Origin: Evansella vedderi
Lineage (GTDB): Bacteria > Bacillota > Bacilli > Bacillales > Salisediminibacteriaceae
Direction: 5' to 3'
Assembly (NCBI RefSeq): GCF_030813435.1
Contig: NZ_JAUSUG010000016.1
Location: forward strand, 62,001-126,000
DNA: 64,000 nt
How positions within the stretch are numbered: position 1 is the first letter of the stretch; every line of letters starts with the position of its first letter. The notes under the pieces were generated by a model that did not search any database, was not told where the DNA came from, and worked only from the letters and a program-made list of their open reading frames with translations. Below, piece by piece: positions 42,719-53,100 of the stretch. Both the position numbers and the translations under genes were made by a program.

Positions 42719-43969
42719 ATGAGAATCAGAGAGATGGATGAAGTCATTTTTGAAGCGATTGAAAACGAAAAGAAGCGACAACTTAACACATTAGAGTTAA
42801 TCGCATCAGAGAACTTTGTTAGCCCAGAGGTATTAGAAGTAATGGGGAATGTCATGACAAATAAATATGCGGAAGGCTATCCTGGAAAGCGGTATTATGG
42901 GGGATGTGAATTCGTAGATGTAGCGGAACAGGCAGCCATTGATCGTTTAACTAGTCTATATAATGCCAAATACGCAAACGTACAGCCGCACTCAGGTGCA
43001 CAAGCAAATACAGCTGTATATTTTGCTCTACTGCAACCAGGCGATAAAGTGATGGGAATGAATTTATCACACGGAGGACATCTAACACACGGGAGTCCTG
43101 TGAGCATGTCGGGAAAATGGTTTGATGTTGTATCTTATGGGGTGAGAGAGGATACCCATTTAATTGACTATGATGAGCTTGAAGCACTAGCAAAAAAAGA
43201 AAAGCCTAAATTAATTATCGCAGGTACTAGTGCATACCCAAGAACGATTGATTTTGCAAGGTTTAGACAAATTGCTGATCAAGTCGGTGCAAAGCTAATG
43301 GTGGATATGGCACATATTGCTGGGCTTGTTGCAGCAGGATTACATCCATCACCAGTACCTCACGCAGATGTAGTTACAAGTACTACGCATAAAACATTAC
43401 GGGGGCCTCGTGGCGGTATTATCTTAACGAATGACGAAGAGATTTTTAAGAAAATGAATAAAGCTGTCTTTCCGGGCATTCAAGGGGGACCACTGATGCA
43501 TATTATTGCCGCTAAAGCTGTTGCCTTCAAAGAAGCGTTACAGCCAAGCTTTAAAGAATATGCGAAACAAGTCATTGAAAATGCCAGTTCGCTTAGTGAA
43601 GCTCTAAAGAAAGAAGGAGCAGCCCTTGTTTCTGGGGGCACAGATAATCATATTGTACTACTTGATGTGCGCCCATGGGACTTAACAGGAAAAGAAGCGG
43701 AGAAATTGCTTGAAGAGGCTGGTATTACAGTTAATAAAAATACGATTCCTTTTGACCCTCAAAGCCCATTTGTTACAAGTGGGATCCGTATGGGAACTGC
43801 TGCGTTAACCACACGTGGAATGAAAAAGGAGGAAATGGAGCAAATCGCAAAGGTAATTGGGGATGTACTAAAGAGTAAAGGCGATTCCATAGTTTTAACA
43901 AAAGCAAAGGAAACAACAAAATCCATTTGTGGTGCTTATCCGTTATTTCAAAAGCCAATTCATGTGTAA
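42719..43969 (+). CDS. glyA: Serine hydroxymethyltransferase
   Basis: GlyA interconverts glycine plus methylene-tetrahydrofolate with serine. The 416-residue PLP enzyme shows [48 protein letters not shown] and the PLP-lysine motif [13 protein letters not shown] with K225. Length is that of Bacillus GlyA. CAGGAGGGG upstream supports ATG 42719. Here it stands first behind a glycine riboswitch, next to serine dehydratase, so its role is probably catabolic (glycine to serine). A separate housekeeping glyA elsewhere is expected but not visible. Confidence 0.96.
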   Translation: MRIREMDEVIFEAIENEKKRQLNTLELIASENFVSPEVLEVMGNVMTNKYAEGYPGKRYYGGCEFVDVAEQAAIDRLTSLYNAKYANVQPHSGAQANTAVYFALLQPGDKVMGMNLSHGGHLTHGSPVSMSGKWFDVVSYGVREDTHLIDYDELEALAKKEKPKLIIAGTSAYPRTIDFARFRQIADQVGAKLMVDMAHIAGLVAAGLHPSPVPHADVVTSTTHKTLRGPRGGIILTNDEEIFKKMNKAVFPGIQGGPLMHIIAAKAVAFKEALQPSFKEYAKQVIENASSLSEALKKEGAALVSGGTDNHIVLLDVRPWDLTGKEAEKLLEEAGITVNKNTIPFDPQSPFVTSGIRMGTAALTTRGMKKEEMEQIAKVIGDVLKSKGDSIVLTKAKETTKSICGAYPLFQKPIHV

Positions 43970-43986
43970 GAAAGGAGTAATCTCTC

Positions 43987-44508
43987 ATGGAATTTGAAAG
44001 TTGCTTTGACATTATTGGTCCAATTATGGTTGGTCCTTCAAGTTCTCATACAGCAGGTGTCGTATCAATCGGTAAGTTTGTTCACGAGCTTTTGGATGGA
44101 TGTCCTGAAGAAGCAGATATTATTTTCTATGATTCCTTTGCAGAAACCTATCAAGGTCATGGAACAGATAAAGCCCTTCTAGGTGGATTGCTTGGAATGA
44201 ATACGGATGATTCTCGGATTAAACATGCAATTGAAATGACCCATCATTATGGATTGACATATGGAATTCAGCTTGAAGGCAGTTGTCCCTATTATGATCA
44301 TCCGAATACAACGTTCATCACTGCAAGGAGTAAGGATAGTATAGTAAAAGTTGGCGGCGTATCGTTAGGCGGTGGATTATCAAAAATCTTTATGATAAAT
44401 GGTGAGTTGGTTGATATTCGATTGAGCACTAATGATGATATTTCCACACTTGCAACACACTTCAGTGAATGCGTGAAGAAGGATACCGTTTTAAAGGGTG
44501 TTGTATGA
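43987..44508 (+). CDS. sdaAB: L-serine dehydratase beta subunit, lacking ACT domain
   Basis: SdaAB and SdaAA form the 4Fe-4S L-serine dehydratase that converts serine to pyruvate and ammonia. This 173-residue subunit has the beta-domain signature DIIGPIMVGPSSSHTAGVV and the DSFAETYQGHGTDKALLGGLLGM segment. Bacillus SdaAB is normally about 220 residues with a C-terminal ACT domain; here the chain ends at about 173, right after the beta domain (ILSTNDD-like end), and sdaAA begins by ATGA overlap. The ACT-type serine control is thus missing. GGAG before ATG 43987 supports the start. Confidence 0.9.
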   Translation: MEFESCFDIIGPIMVGPSSSHTAGVVSIGKFVHELLDGCPEEADIIFYDSFAETYQGHGTDKALLGGLLGMNTDDSRIKHAIEMTHHYGLTYGIQLEGSCPYYDHPNTTFITARSKDSIVKVGGVSLGGGLSKIFMINGELVDIRLSTNDDISTLATHFSECVKKDTVLKGVV

Positions 44509-45389
44509 TGGAAATCCGGTCCATGCGCGAACTAATTGAAATTACTAAACTTGAAAAGAAATCGATTGGTCAAATCATGCTGATGAAGGAAGAGAAAAAG
44601 TCCGGAAAAGATCAAGAAACGATTATCAGAATGATGGAAGAACGGTTAATCAAAATGAAAGAAGCTATTGATAGTGGAAAGAATGATCCCTCCCCTGCAC
44701 CGAGTGGAATTTCGGGGGGAGATGCAGTGAAAATGAGTCAATATGTCAGACGGGGTAAATCACTATCCGGCACTTATATTAGTGATGCGATGACCTTCTC
44801 ACTTGCAACATCTGAAAGCAATGCACGGATGGGGGTGATCGTGGCAACCCCAACTGCTGGAGCAGCTGGTATTTTACCAGGAGTGTTGTTTTCTCTTCAC
44901 GAAAATGATGGCACCCCCTATGAGGAGTTAGTTATGGGGTTGTTTACGGCAAGTGCACTAGGTTATGTCATTGCCAATCGCTCCTTTATTTCGGGTGCTG
45001 CCGGCGGCTGTCAAGCAGAAGTCGGTTCTGCAACGGCGATGGCTGCTGGAACGATCGTTGAATTGAAAGGCGGTACTCCAGAACAAGCGGTAAATGCCAC
45101 TGCCATTGCTATGAAATCGCTTCTTGGTTTAGTTTGTGATCCAGTTGCGGGACTTGTTGAAGTACCTTGCATTAAGCGGAATGTCATTGGAACTTCCATT
45201 GCATTTTCAGCAGCGGACTTAGCACTAGCTGGTATTGAAAGCCGCATTCCCTGTGATGAAGTGATTAATGCAATGTATGAGGTAGGAAAAGATATGCCTC
45301 GGGTCCTCAAGGAAACTTCGCTGGGAGGCTTAGCAATGACAGAAACAGGTAAAAAGGTGAAAGAACGTCTCTTTAGTAAGAAATCTTAA
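44505..45389 (+). CDS. sdaAA: L-serine dehydratase alpha subunit
   Basis: The 294-residue alpha subunit has the serine-binding and iron-sulfur regions: [53 protein letters not shown], and [19 protein letters not shown], which together supply the cluster cysteines. ATG 44505 overlaps the sdaAB stop; a second ATG follows at 44508. Length agrees with Bacillus SdaAA. Together with GlyA it drains glycine to pyruvate under riboswitch control. GcvT follows after 16 bases. Confidence 0.95.
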   Translation: MMEIRSMRELIEITKLEKKSIGQIMLMKEEKKSGKDQETIIRMMEERLIKMKEAIDSGKNDPSPAPSGISGGDAVKMSQYVRRGKSLSGTYISDAMTFSLATSESNARMGVIVATPTAGAAGILPGVLFSLHENDGTPYEELVMGLFTASALGYVIANRSFISGAAGGCQAEVGSATAMAAGTIVELKGGTPEQAVNATAIAMKSLLGLVCDPVAGLVEVPCIKRNVIGTSIAFSAADLALAGIESRIPCDEVINAMYEVGKDMPRVLKETSLGGLAMTETGKKVKERLFSKKS

Positions 45390-45405
45390 TCCAGGGGGGA
45401 TTATA

Positions 45406-46518
45406 TTGAGTATAAAAACAACGTTACAACGAACACCCCTTTTTGCTACCTATGAAAAATATGGTGCAAAAGTGATAGATTTTGGAGGCTGGGAGCTTCC
45501 TGTACAGTTTTCAAGTATTTTAGAAGAACACGAGGCTGTTCGAAAGGAAGCGGGTCTTTTTGACGTCTCTCATATGGGGGAAGTACTCGTTGAAGGAAAA
45601 GATGCAGAAAGATATCTTAACTACCTTTTAACAAATGATGTAACTAAGCTTAAGGTCAATCAAGCGCAGTACACGGTAATGTGTTATCCAGACGGTGGTA
45701 CAGTCGATGACTTAATAGTTTACAAGTTAGAGAATGAAAAATTTTTACTTGTGATTAATGCCTCGAATATTGTTAAAGATTACGATTGGATGACCCAGCA
45801 TGTACGAGGCGAGGTGAAGCTTCAGAATATATCAAAAGACGTTGCGCAAATTGCTATTCAGGGCCCTAAGGCAGAGGCCATTTTACAAAAGGTAGCCGAT
45901 ACAGATCTAGAAGACATTGGCTTTTTTCACTTTGCTCCAAATGTCAATGTTGATGGCATTACAGAAATTCTCGTCTCCCGAACAGGTTATACAGGAGAGG
46001 ATGGCTTTGAACTTTATTTGGCAGCGGACAAAGGAGAAGCCCTTTGGAATAAGCTATTAGATGCTGGAAAGGTAGATGGCTTAAGACCGTGTGGACTTGG
46101 GGCACGTGATACCCTTCGTTTCGAAGCACGTCTTGCACTATATGGTCAAGAGCTCACAAGCAATATTAGTCCCCTTGAAGCAGGAATCGGCTTTGTGGTG
46201 AAAACGAATAAAGAAAGGGACTTTATTGGGAAAGAAGCTCTAACAAAACAAAAAGAAGAAGGATTAAAAAGGAAGTTAGTTGGTATTGAAGTGACTGGCA
46301 GAGGCATTCCCCGCCACGGATATAAAGTGCTTTCTCCTAGTGGAGAAGAAGTTGGCTATATAACTTCCGGAACACAGTCACCTTCTTTAAAGAAAAGCTT
46401 AGGGCTTGCTTTACTATCAGTAGAATATGCGGAAGTGGGAACGGAGCTTAAGGTTGAGGTTCGTAAGAAAAAGGTTGATGCAGTTGTTATAAAAACACCA
46501 TTTTATAAAAGAGGTTAA
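45406..46518 (+). CDS. gcvT: Glycine cleavage T protein (aminomethyltransferase)
   Basis: GcvT transfers the methylene group from the aminomethyl-lipoyl arm of GcvH to tetrahydrofolate and frees ammonia. The 370-residue product shows [41 protein letters not shown], the folate-site [12 protein letters not shown] and [13 protein letters not shown], all as in Bacillus GcvT. The start is TTG 45406 after AGGGGGG. A gap of 132 bases separates it from gcvH, the largest in this run, so an extra promoter there is possible. Confidence 0.96.
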   Translation: MSIKTTLQRTPLFATYEKYGAKVIDFGGWELPVQFSSILEEHEAVRKEAGLFDVSHMGEVLVEGKDAERYLNYLLTNDVTKLKVNQAQYTVMCYPDGGTVDDLIVYKLENEKFLLVINASNIVKDYDWMTQHVRGEVKLQNISKDVAQIAIQGPKAEAILQKVADTDLEDIGFFHFAPNVNVDGITEILVSRTGYTGEDGFELYLAADKGEALWNKLLDAGKVDGLRPCGLGARDTLRFEARLALYGQELTSNISPLEAGIGFVVKTNKERDFIGKEALTKQKEEGLKRKLVGIEVTGRGIPRHGYKVLSPSGEEVGYITSGTQSPSLKKSLGLALLSVEYAEVGTELKVEVRKKKVDAVVIKTPFYKRG

Positions 46519-46651
46519 AGGTCATAAAAAATTACTATTGTTGCTTTCTGGTGAAGTTTTAACCTTTAACCAAGTTTTCATATGTGTTTAGTTATTTTTT
46601 ATGAAACTAATAAAATAGTAAAAAAGAATAGATTTGAAAGGAAGAAAAAAG

Positions 46652-47047
46652 ATGACAGCGACAACAGCAAACTTACGATATAGCAAGGAACATGAGTGGG
46701 TATTACAGCTAGAAGGGAATCGCGTACGAATTGGTATTACTGACTATGCACAAAAGTCGTTAGGGGATATCGTCTTTGTTGAAAATCCAGAAGTTGGTGA
46801 TGAAGTAACAGCAAATGAATCGATGGGAACCATCGAGTCAGTAAAAGCCGTATCTGAGCTCTTTTCTCCTGTGTCAGGTGCAGTTATTAGTATTAATGAA
46901 GAGTTAGAAGATGCTCCTGAGACAATTAACGAACAACCATATGATAAAGGATGGTTAGTAGAAGTTGAATTATCAAATCCAGAAGAGTTAGAAGGGCTAT
47001 TAAATGAAGAAGAGTATGAAGCATTTATAAATGAGGGAGAGGAATAA
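46652..47047 (+). CDS. gcvH: Glycine cleavage H protein (lipoyl carrier)
   Basis: GcvH carries the lipoyl arm that shuttles the aminomethyl group between the P, T and L proteins. The 131-residue protein has [21 protein letters not shown], and lipoylation occurs on K65 in [21 protein letters not shown] 46652 follows GAAAGGAAG; an in-frame upstream ATG at 46634 lacks a site. Its gene order before gcvPA-gcvPB is unusual for bacilli, where gcvH often stands alone. Confidence 0.96.
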   Translation: MTATTANLRYSKEHEWVLQLEGNRVRIGITDYAQKSLGDIVFVENPEVGDEVTANESMGTIESVKAVSELFSPVSGAVISINEELEDAPETINEQPYDKGWLVEVELSNPEELEGLLNEEEYEAFINEGEE

Positions 47048-47048
47048 A

Positions 47049-48407
47049 ATGACGGCCACTTTTAGGTACCTTCCTGACACGGAAAAAGATCAAAAGGAAA
47101 TGCTCTCTTTATTAAACGTTCATTCTATCGATGATTTATTTGAAGACATTCCCGTTGATATTCGTTTAGAAGGGGAGTTAAACATCCCTAAGGCTGATCC
47201 TGAACCGATTCTTCTGAAAAAAATGTCTCAGCTTGCGGGGAAAAATAAACATGCAAACCATTACCCGATCTTTCTTGGTGCTGGTACGTATGACCACTAC
47301 ATTCCTAGTGTAGTCAATCATATGATTTCACGTTCTGAATTTTACACAGCTTACACACCATATCAACCGGAGATAAGCCAAGGTGAGTTACAAGCAATCT
47401 TTGAATTTCAAACGATGGTTTGTGAACTAACAGGAATGGATGTTGCCAATTCTTCCATGTATGACGGATTTACATCCCTTGCGGAGGCAGCATCACTTGC
47501 CGTTGCATCAACGAGACGTTCAAAAGTATTAGTATCGAAAGGGGTTCATCCTGAATCACGCTCCATATTAAATACAGTTGCACGTGGACAAGGTTATTCC
47601 GTTGAAGAAGTAAATCTTGCTGCCGAAACGACTGACTTAGAAAGACTCCAAGAACAAATGGAAAAGGATACGGCGGCGGTTATTGTTCAATACCCCAACT
47701 TCTTTGGTTCCATTGAAGACATAAAAGAAATTAAAAAAATTGCTGCTGAAAAAGGTGCGCTTTTAGTCGTTAGTGCGAATCCACTGGCATTAGCGCTCCT
47801 GCAAGCACCTGGTAAGCTAGGAGCGGATATCGTCATTGGTGATATGCAGCCACTGGGAATACCAATGGCATTTGGTGGTCCCCATTGCGGTTATTTTGCC
47901 GTTAACAAAAAATTTATGCGCAAAGTGCCGGGCCGTATTGTAGGGCAGACTTCAGATGAGCAAGGGAAACGTGGGTTTGTGTTAACACTGCAAGCCCGCG
48001 AGCAGCATATTCGGCGGGACAAAGCATCATCAAATATTTGTTCCAATCAGGCATTAAATGCCCTTGCTTCTGCGGTATGTATGTCAGCACTCGGTAAGCA
48101 AGGAATTCGTCATATGGCACAGTTGAATTTAGAAAAAGCGAATTACATGGCTAAACTTCTAGAAGAGAAAGGATTTTCCGTTGTAAATAAATCAGCCTTC
48201 TTTAATGAGTTCATTGTTGAACTTCCGATTTCTGTTAAGGAAGCAAATGCTGCTCTTTTTGATGCAGGGATTATAGGCGGCTATGATTTAGGCACGGATT
48301 ACGGTTCTTACAATCACATGCTCGTTGCTGTGACAGATCAAAGAACGAAAGAAGAAATTGATCAATTTGCAGAAGTACTGGAGGCGGTTGTTAATGGTAG
48401 AGTCTAA
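47049..48407 (+). CDS. gcvPA: Glycine dehydrogenase (decarboxylating) subunit 1
   Basis: The P-protein decarboxylates glycine and loads the GcvH arm. In Firmicutes it is split in two, and this is the N-terminal half of 452 residues: [79 protein letters not shown] and [40 protein letters not shown] segments agree. ATG 47049 lies one base after the gcvH stop, with GGGAGAGGAA inside gcvH. The second half overlaps its end by 14 bases. Confidence 0.96.
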   Translation: MTATFRYLPDTEKDQKEMLSLLNVHSIDDLFEDIPVDIRLEGELNIPKADPEPILLKKMSQLAGKNKHANHYPIFLGAGTYDHYIPSVVNHMISRSEFYTAYTPYQPEISQGELQAIFEFQTMVCELTGMDVANSSMYDGFTSLAEAASLAVASTRRSKVLVSKGVHPESRSILNTVARGQGYSVEEVNLAAETTDLERLQEQMEKDTAAVIVQYPNFFGSIEDIKEIKKIAAEKGALLVVSANPLALALLQAPGKLGADIVIGDMQPLGIPMAFGGPHCGYFAVNKKFMRKVPGRIVGQTSDEQGKRGFVLTLQAREQHIRRDKASSNICSNQALNALASAVCMSALGKQGIRHMAQLNLEKANYMAKLLEEKGFSVVNKSAFFNEFIVELPISVKEANAALFDAGIIGGYDLGTDYGSYNHMLVAVTDQRTKEEIDQFAEVLEAVVNGRV

Positions 48408-49878
48408 TGAGCTAATCTTTGAAGTCAGTCAACCAGGCCGCGTCGGTTCAAGCCTGCCAGTAAGTGATGTTGACAAAGTCGATATACATGAGAAATTTCC
48501 TGAACATTTAATTCGTGATACACCAGCGGAGCTTCCGGAAGTATCAGAGCTTCAGCTAGTGCGCCATTATACAGCGTTGTCGAATAAAAACCATGGTATT
48601 GATAACGGTTTCTATCCCCTTGGTTCTTGTACAATGAAATACAATCCGAAGATCAACGAAGATGTGGCACGCTTTGAGGGGTTTAGCCGCATTCACCCAT
48701 ATCAGCCAGGTGAGACTGTACAGGGAGCACTGCAGCTTTTATACGAATTGCAGGAAGAGCTAGCTGAAATCACAGGCATGGATGCTGTAACATTACAGCC
48801 ATCCGCGGGAGCTCAAGGAGAATGGACCGGTCTGATGATGGTAAGAGCTTATCATGAGCAAAAAGGAGAGACAAGAACAAAAGTCCTTGTTCCAGATTCA
48901 GCTCATGGGACAAATCCTGCTACTGCAACGGTTGCAGGTTATAAAGCAGTAACCATTCCGTCGAATAAGGATGGCTTGGTTGACTTGGAAGAGCTAAAGA
49001 AACATGTTGATAGTGATACGGCAGCCTTGATGCTGACAAACCCTAATACACTTGGATTATTTGAAAAAGAAATCGTTGAAATTGCTAACGTTGTTCATGA
49101 AGCCGGCGGTTTACTTTACTATGACGGCGCCAATGCAAATGCCATTTTAGGTAAAACCACACCAGGGAAAATGGGATTTGACATCGTCCACTTAAACCTG
49201 CACAAAACATTTACAACGCCTCATGGCGGCGGTGGTCCTGGAGCAGGTCCAGTAGGGGTAAAAGAGAAGCTGATTCCGTATTTACCAATTCCGCGCATTG
49301 AGAAAGCTAACGGCACATACGTATTGAACTCGAACTATCCACTTTCCATTGGCCGAGTCAAAGGGTATTACGGAAACTTTGGTATTCTTGTTCGTGCCTA
49401 TACGTATATTCGTACGATGGGTCCTGATGGATTACGTCAAGTATCTGAAAGTGCGGTACTGCATGCGAATTACCTTCGTAAAAAACTGGAGCCGTATTTC
49501 GAAGCACCGTATTCGCAAATTTGTAAACATGAATTTGTTTTATCCGGTTCAAGACAGAAGAAGTTAGGTGTCAGAACACTTGATATGGCAAAACGTCTTC
49601 TGGATTTCGGCTATCATCCACCGACCATCTATTTCCCTCTAAATGTAGAGGAATGTATGATGATTGAACCAACAGAAACAGAGTCAAAAGAAACGATGGA
49701 CGCATTTGCGGATGTGATGGCTCAAATTTCTAAAGAGGTGGAAGAAAATCCAGATATGGTTTTAAGTGCACCACACACAACGGTAATTGGTCGTCTGGAT
49801 GAAGTGCAAGCAGCACGACAACCAGTATTACGCTATAAAAAAGAAGAATCAGCGGAAAAAGAGCTAGTAAAAGCCTGA
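48394..49878 (+). CDS. gcvPB: Glycine dehydrogenase (decarboxylating) subunit 2
   Basis: The PLP-bearing half of the split P-protein has 494 residues: [54 protein letters not shown], and the PLP lysine K271 in [22 protein letters not shown] 48394 overlaps the end of gcvPA by 14 bases and has GGAGG upstream, so translation is coupled. Length and motifs are normal for Bacillus GcvPB. An inverted repeat follows in the 136 bases before lipA. Confidence 0.97.
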   Translation: MVESNELIFEVSQPGRVGSSLPVSDVDKVDIHEKFPEHLIRDTPAELPEVSELQLVRHYTALSNKNHGIDNGFYPLGSCTMKYNPKINEDVARFEGFSRIHPYQPGETVQGALQLLYELQEELAEITGMDAVTLQPSAGAQGEWTGLMMVRAYHEQKGETRTKVLVPDSAHGTNPATATVAGYKAVTIPSNKDGLVDLEELKKHVDSDTAALMLTNPNTLGLFEKEIVEIANVVHEAGGLLYYDGANANAILGKTTPGKMGFDIVHLNLHKTFTTPHGGGGPGAGPVGVKEKLIPYLPIPRIEKANGTYVLNSNYPLSIGRVKGYYGNFGILVRAYTYIRTMGPDGLRQVSESAVLHANYLRKKLEPYFEAPYSQICKHEFVLSGSRQKKLGVRTLDMAKRLLDFGYHPPTIYFPLNVEECMMIEPTETESKETMDAFADVMAQISKEVEENPDMVLSAPHTTVIGRLDEVQAARQPVLRYKKEESAEKELVKA

Positions 49879-49901
49879 ACTACTATTTAGGTTGACTAAT
49901 G

Positions 49902-49966
49902 AACCACCAGGAATGAAAGAGACGAAACTGGATTTTCCCACTCGCACTCGATCATGCCTGGTGGTT
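49902..49966 (+). terminator. Hairpin between gcvPB and lipA
   Basis: AACCACCAGG at 49902-49911 pairs with CCTGGTGGTT at 49957-49966 around a 45-base loop. There is no T run, so it may be a processing or partial termination site. Confidence 0.4.
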
Positions 49967-50014
49967 TCCATTCAAAAGGATAATGATTTCAGGCCTATTT
50001 ATAGGAGGGGTAAT

Positions 50015-50893
50015 ATGACCATTGAATATGTCCGTAAGCCAGATTGGTTAAAAATTAAATTAAATACAAATGCGGATTACACTGGATTAAAAAAGATGAT
50101 GAATGAAAAACGACTGCATACGGTCTGTGAAGAAGCAAAATGCCCGAATATACATGAATGCTGGGCAGAGCGGAAAACGGCAACTTTTATGATACTTGGA
50201 AGTATATGTACACGTGCTTGCCGATTCTGTGCTGTTACAACTGGACTTCCCACCGAGCTTGATTTGGAAGAACCTGAACGTATCGCCGAATCGGTGGAGC
50301 AAATGGGGTTAAAACATGTCGTGATTACGGCTGTTGCCCGTGATGATCTTAAAGATGGGGGGGCACAAATATTTGCCGATACTATACGGGCAGTGAGGCG
50401 TCGTAATCCATTTTGCAGCATTGAAGTTCTTCCATCCGACATGAACGGAAAATATGACAACTTGCAAATGTTAATGGCTGCAAAGCCAAATATTTTAAAT
50501 CACAACATTGAAACCGTTAAGGGCTTAACTCCCAGAGTCCGTGCCCGTGCCACATATGAGCGCTCCCTTCAATTTTTACAACGAGCCAAAAAAATAAGTC
50601 CTGATACCCCAACAAAATCAAGTATTATGATTGGTCTTGGAGAAACGAAAGAAGAAATTATCGAAACAATGGATGATCTCCGTGCTCACGAGGTTGACAT
50701 TTTGACAATTGGTCAATATCTCCAACCGACGAAAAAACATTTGAAAGTACAAAAATATTGGAGTCCACAAGAGTTTCGTGAATTAAAGGAAATTGCTCTA
50801 TCGAAAGGGTTTAGCCATTGTGAATCAGGACCCCTTGTTCGTTCTTCTTATCATGCTGATGAACAGGTCCAGGCTGCAGGGGTAAGCGTGTAA
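50015..50893 (+). CDS. lipA: Lipoyl synthase
   Basis: LipA is a radical-SAM enzyme inserting two sulfurs into protein-bound octanoyl groups to make lipoyl cofactors, such as that of GcvH. The 292-residue protein has the auxiliary-cluster cysteines in [13 protein letters not shown], the radical-SAM [10 protein letters not shown], and [19 protein letters not shown]. The family's C-terminal RSSYHADEQ Ser ligand is present. ATG 50015 is chosen by TAGGAGGGG; the frame extends upstream to 49892 without conserved sequence. Its place in a glycine cleavage operon ties cofactor supply to demand. Confidence 0.95.
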   Translation: MTIEYVRKPDWLKIKLNTNADYTGLKKMMNEKRLHTVCEEAKCPNIHECWAERKTATFMILGSICTRACRFCAVTTGLPTELDLEEPERIAESVEQMGLKHVVITAVARDDLKDGGAQIFADTIRAVRRRNPFCSIEVLPSDMNGKYDNLQMLMAAKPNILNHNIETVKGLTPRVRARATYERSLQFLQRAKKISPDTPTKSSIMIGLGETKEEIIETMDDLRAHEVDILTIGQYLQPTKKHLKVQKYWSPQEFRELKEIALSKGFSHCESGPLVRSSYHADEQVQAAGVSV

Positions 50894-50934
50894 GCTTGTA
50901 AGGCCGGTATTAGTAAGAAAGGAGAGAGGGTTCG

Positions 50935-51240
50935 ATGGTTGTTACACTAACAGATGCAGCATTAAACAAGTTAAAAGGTATGGATATATTGGAAGAGCGT
51001 TCACCTCGGATTGATGCTGATGTAGCTGGAGGATGTGGGGTGTCTATCAGGTTTTTACTCGTTTTTGATGAGCCTCGGCGAAACGATACGGTTATTGAGC
51101 ATGAAGGAATTCAACTTCGAATCGATCGTTTTACAAAACGTTATTTGGATGAAGAGACACAAATTGATTATACAAATGAACAGGGATTTCTCGTTGGAGA
51201 AAGCTTTGAATCAAGCGCATGTGCTATTGAAATAGAATAA
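50935..51240 (+). CDS. HesB/IscA-like protein
   Basis: The 101-residue protein has the HesB/IscA-type beginning LTDAALNKLK and the GGCGVSIRF and VGESFESSACAIEIE regions, the latter reminiscent of the C-terminal C-x-C of IscA though only one Cys is present. It could bring Fe-S clusters to LipA or SdaAA, whose genes are close by; that is inference. AAAGGAGAGAGG before ATG 50935 is a good ribosome binding site. An alternative is a YneR-like HesB member of unknown function. Confidence 0.75.
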   Translation: MVVTLTDAALNKLKGMDILEERSPRIDADVAGGCGVSIRFLLVFDEPRRNDTVIEHEGIQLRIDRFTKRYLDEETQIDYTNEQGFLVGESFESSACAIEIE

Positions 51241-51321
51241 TAGGAAAAAATAAAATGCAAAATTCAGGAACTTAACGAGTGAAACGTGGAATGGCAGAAA
51301 TGCAAAAAGGGGGATAATCCA

Positions 51322-52719
51322 TTGGCGAATGAATATGATGTGGTCATTATTGGTGGTGGGACGGGTGGTTATGTTGCTGCCATTCGTGCATCTCAACTAG
51401 GCTTAAAAGCTGCAGTTGTTGAAAAAGGAAAAGTTGGTGGAACATGTCTACACGCAGGGTGTATTCCAAGCAAGGCCTTATTAAGAAGTGCAGAAGTATA
51501 TTCTAATACAAAAAGGGCCGAAGAGTTTGGGGTGATTGCCCCTGAAGTTGGACTCGATTTCTCAAAAGTACAATCCCGAAAAGAGGAAATTACAAATCGT
51601 TTGTTTAAAGGGATTCAACATTTATTGAAAAAAGGAAAAATTAATGTATATGAGGGAAAAGGAAGTATTTTAGAATCAAAAAATGTTTTAGTTGAAACGA
51701 AGGAAGGAGAACCAATTACCCTCAAATCCCAAAATATTTTAATTGCGACAGGGTCTCGCCCAAGGACACTTCCTGGCTTAGAAGTAGATGAACAATATGT
51801 CATGACTTCAGATGGAGCATTACAAATGGAAACTCTACCTAATTCGATTATCATCGTCGGCGGCGGGGTCATAGGTATCGAGTGGGCTTCCATGCTCGTT
51901 GATTTTGGAGTAAAAGTTACCGTTATAGAATATGCTGATCGTATCTTACCGACAGAAGATAAAGATGTCTCAAAGGAAGTACAGCGGTTAATGAAGAAAA
52001 AAGGCGTGAAAATCGTAACAGGTGCGAAAGTACTTCCTGAAACGTTAAAAAAGGGAGAAGGTATCTCTATTAAAGCTGAACATAAAGGGAAAGTATCAGA
52101 GTTTTTGGCAGACAAACTATTAGTATCCGTTGGACGAATACCGAATACAAACGGAATCGGCCTTGAAAATTGTAATATTGCCGTTGAGCAGATGTTTATT
52201 AAAACAAATAAAAACTATCAAACAAGTGAGTCTGATATTTATGCCATCGGTGATGTGATTGGAGGATTACAACTTGCTCATGTTGCATCACATGAAGGAA
52301 TCATCGCGATTGATCATATAGCAGGTAAAGAACCTTCACCACTTGACCCGTTGCTTGTTCCAAAGTGTGTCTATAGCAACCCAGAAGTAGCTAGTATTGG
52401 TTTAACAGAAGAAGAGGCAAAAGAAAAAGGGTACCTGGTGAAAACAGGTAAATTCCCATTCCGTGCTATAGGAAAGGCGTTAGTTTATGGTGATACGGAT
52501 GGTTTCGTTAAACTCGTCGTTGAAGAAACTTCTGATAAGCTATTAGGAGTACATATGGTTGGACCGCATGTAACCGATATGATTACGGAACTAGGTCTTG
52601 CTCAAGTATTAAATGCAACATCAATGGATATTGCACATACCATACATCCTCATCCAACATTAGCTGAAGCGATTGGTGAAGCAGCATTGGCTGTAGTCGG
52701 TCAGGAGATTCATGCTTAG
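51322..52719 (+). CDS. lpdA: Dihydrolipoyl dehydrogenase (L protein)
   Basis: The FAD enzyme reoxidises the dihydrolipoyl arm with NAD+. The 465-residue product has the FAD site YDVVIIGGGTGGYVAAIRA, redox cysteines C42 and C47 in GGTCLHAGCIPSKALL, the NAD site IIIVGGGVIGIEWASMLVDFG, and the C-terminal base in HTIHPHPTLAEA. TTG 51322 follows AAAGGGGGAT; an upstream GTG is unlikely. As last gene of the run it would serve the glycine cleavage system, although it could also work with other 2-oxoacid complexes. A terminator follows. Confidence 0.96.
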   Translation: MANEYDVVIIGGGTGGYVAAIRASQLGLKAAVVEKGKVGGTCLHAGCIPSKALLRSAEVYSNTKRAEEFGVIAPEVGLDFSKVQSRKEEITNRLFKGIQHLLKKGKINVYEGKGSILESKNVLVETKEGEPITLKSQNILIATGSRPRTLPGLEVDEQYVMTSDGALQMETLPNSIIIVGGGVIGIEWASMLVDFGVKVTVIEYADRILPTEDKDVSKEVQRLMKKKGVKIVTGAKVLPETLKKGEGISIKAEHKGKVSEFLADKLLVSVGRIPNTNGIGLENCNIAVEQMFIKTNKNYQTSESDIYAIGDVIGGLQLAHVASHEGIIAIDHIAGKEPSPLDPLLVPKCVYSNPEVASIGLTEEEAKEKGYLVKTGKFPFRAIGKALVYGDTDGFVKLVVEETSDKLLGVHMVGPHVTDMITELGLAQVLNATSMDIAHTIHPHPTLAEAIGEAALAVVGQEIHA

Positions 52720-52762
52720 AAAAGACTATTATGCTTTTTTTACAAAGCAAAAGATATATATA

Positions 52763-52800
52763 CAGTCAGCCAAATTTATTTAGGCTTTGGCTGTTTTTTT
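52763..52800 (+). terminator. Terminator of the glycine operon
   Basis: CAGCCAAA at 52767-52774 pairs with TTTGGCTG at 52786-52793, followed by a long T run. Confidence 0.88.
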
Positions 52801-52833
52801 CTATAGGAACGTAAATCATAAGGAGAAAAAGAC

Positions 52834-52872
52834 ATGGAAGAGTATAAAAAAGTAGTAGAAGGTATTTTATGA
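52834..52872 (+). other. 12-codon ORF with a good ribosome binding site
   Basis: AAGGAG precedes ATG 52834, which encodes MEEYKKVVEGIL and a stop. It could be a remnant or a leader. A further hairpin with T-rich loop follows at 52931. Otherwise the 380-base gap before the next gene holds nothing recognisable. Confidence 0.25.
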
Positions 52873-52930
52873 CCGGCTAACAAATAGTAAAAAGGTTCAA
52901 ACTATGAAAATATGGATATTATTTTTTCCT

Positions 52931-52975
52931 TACCGCCATAAAAAGGCGGATGCCCGCTATTTTTTGGCGGTTATT
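52931..52975 (+). terminator. GCCGCC/GGCGG hairpin before the peptide cassette
   Basis: ACCGCC at 52932-52937 pairs with GGCGGT (about 52966-52971), extended by A/T pairs, with a T-rich end. It isolates the following cassette from the upstream operon. Confidence 0.55.
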
Positions 52976-53100
52976 TTATAAAGCACATATAATAAAATTA
53001 AAAATAGCAAATGTAAGGGATTGGGTAAAGTGGTAATAATTTATTGTTGTACAAATTAGCTTGATTTAAGTGATTATGAGAATAAAGGGGGGATACTTGC

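Noticed and set aside
49892-50014. 41-residue N-terminal extension of lipA
   Set aside because: It runs through an inverted repeat and carries no lipoyl synthase sequence; TAGGAGGGG before 50015 marks the real start.
51615-52115. 166-codon minus-strand ORF inside lpdA
   Set aside because: Antisense of the conserved dihydrolipoyl dehydrogenase; serine/threonine-rich composition typical of shadow frames.
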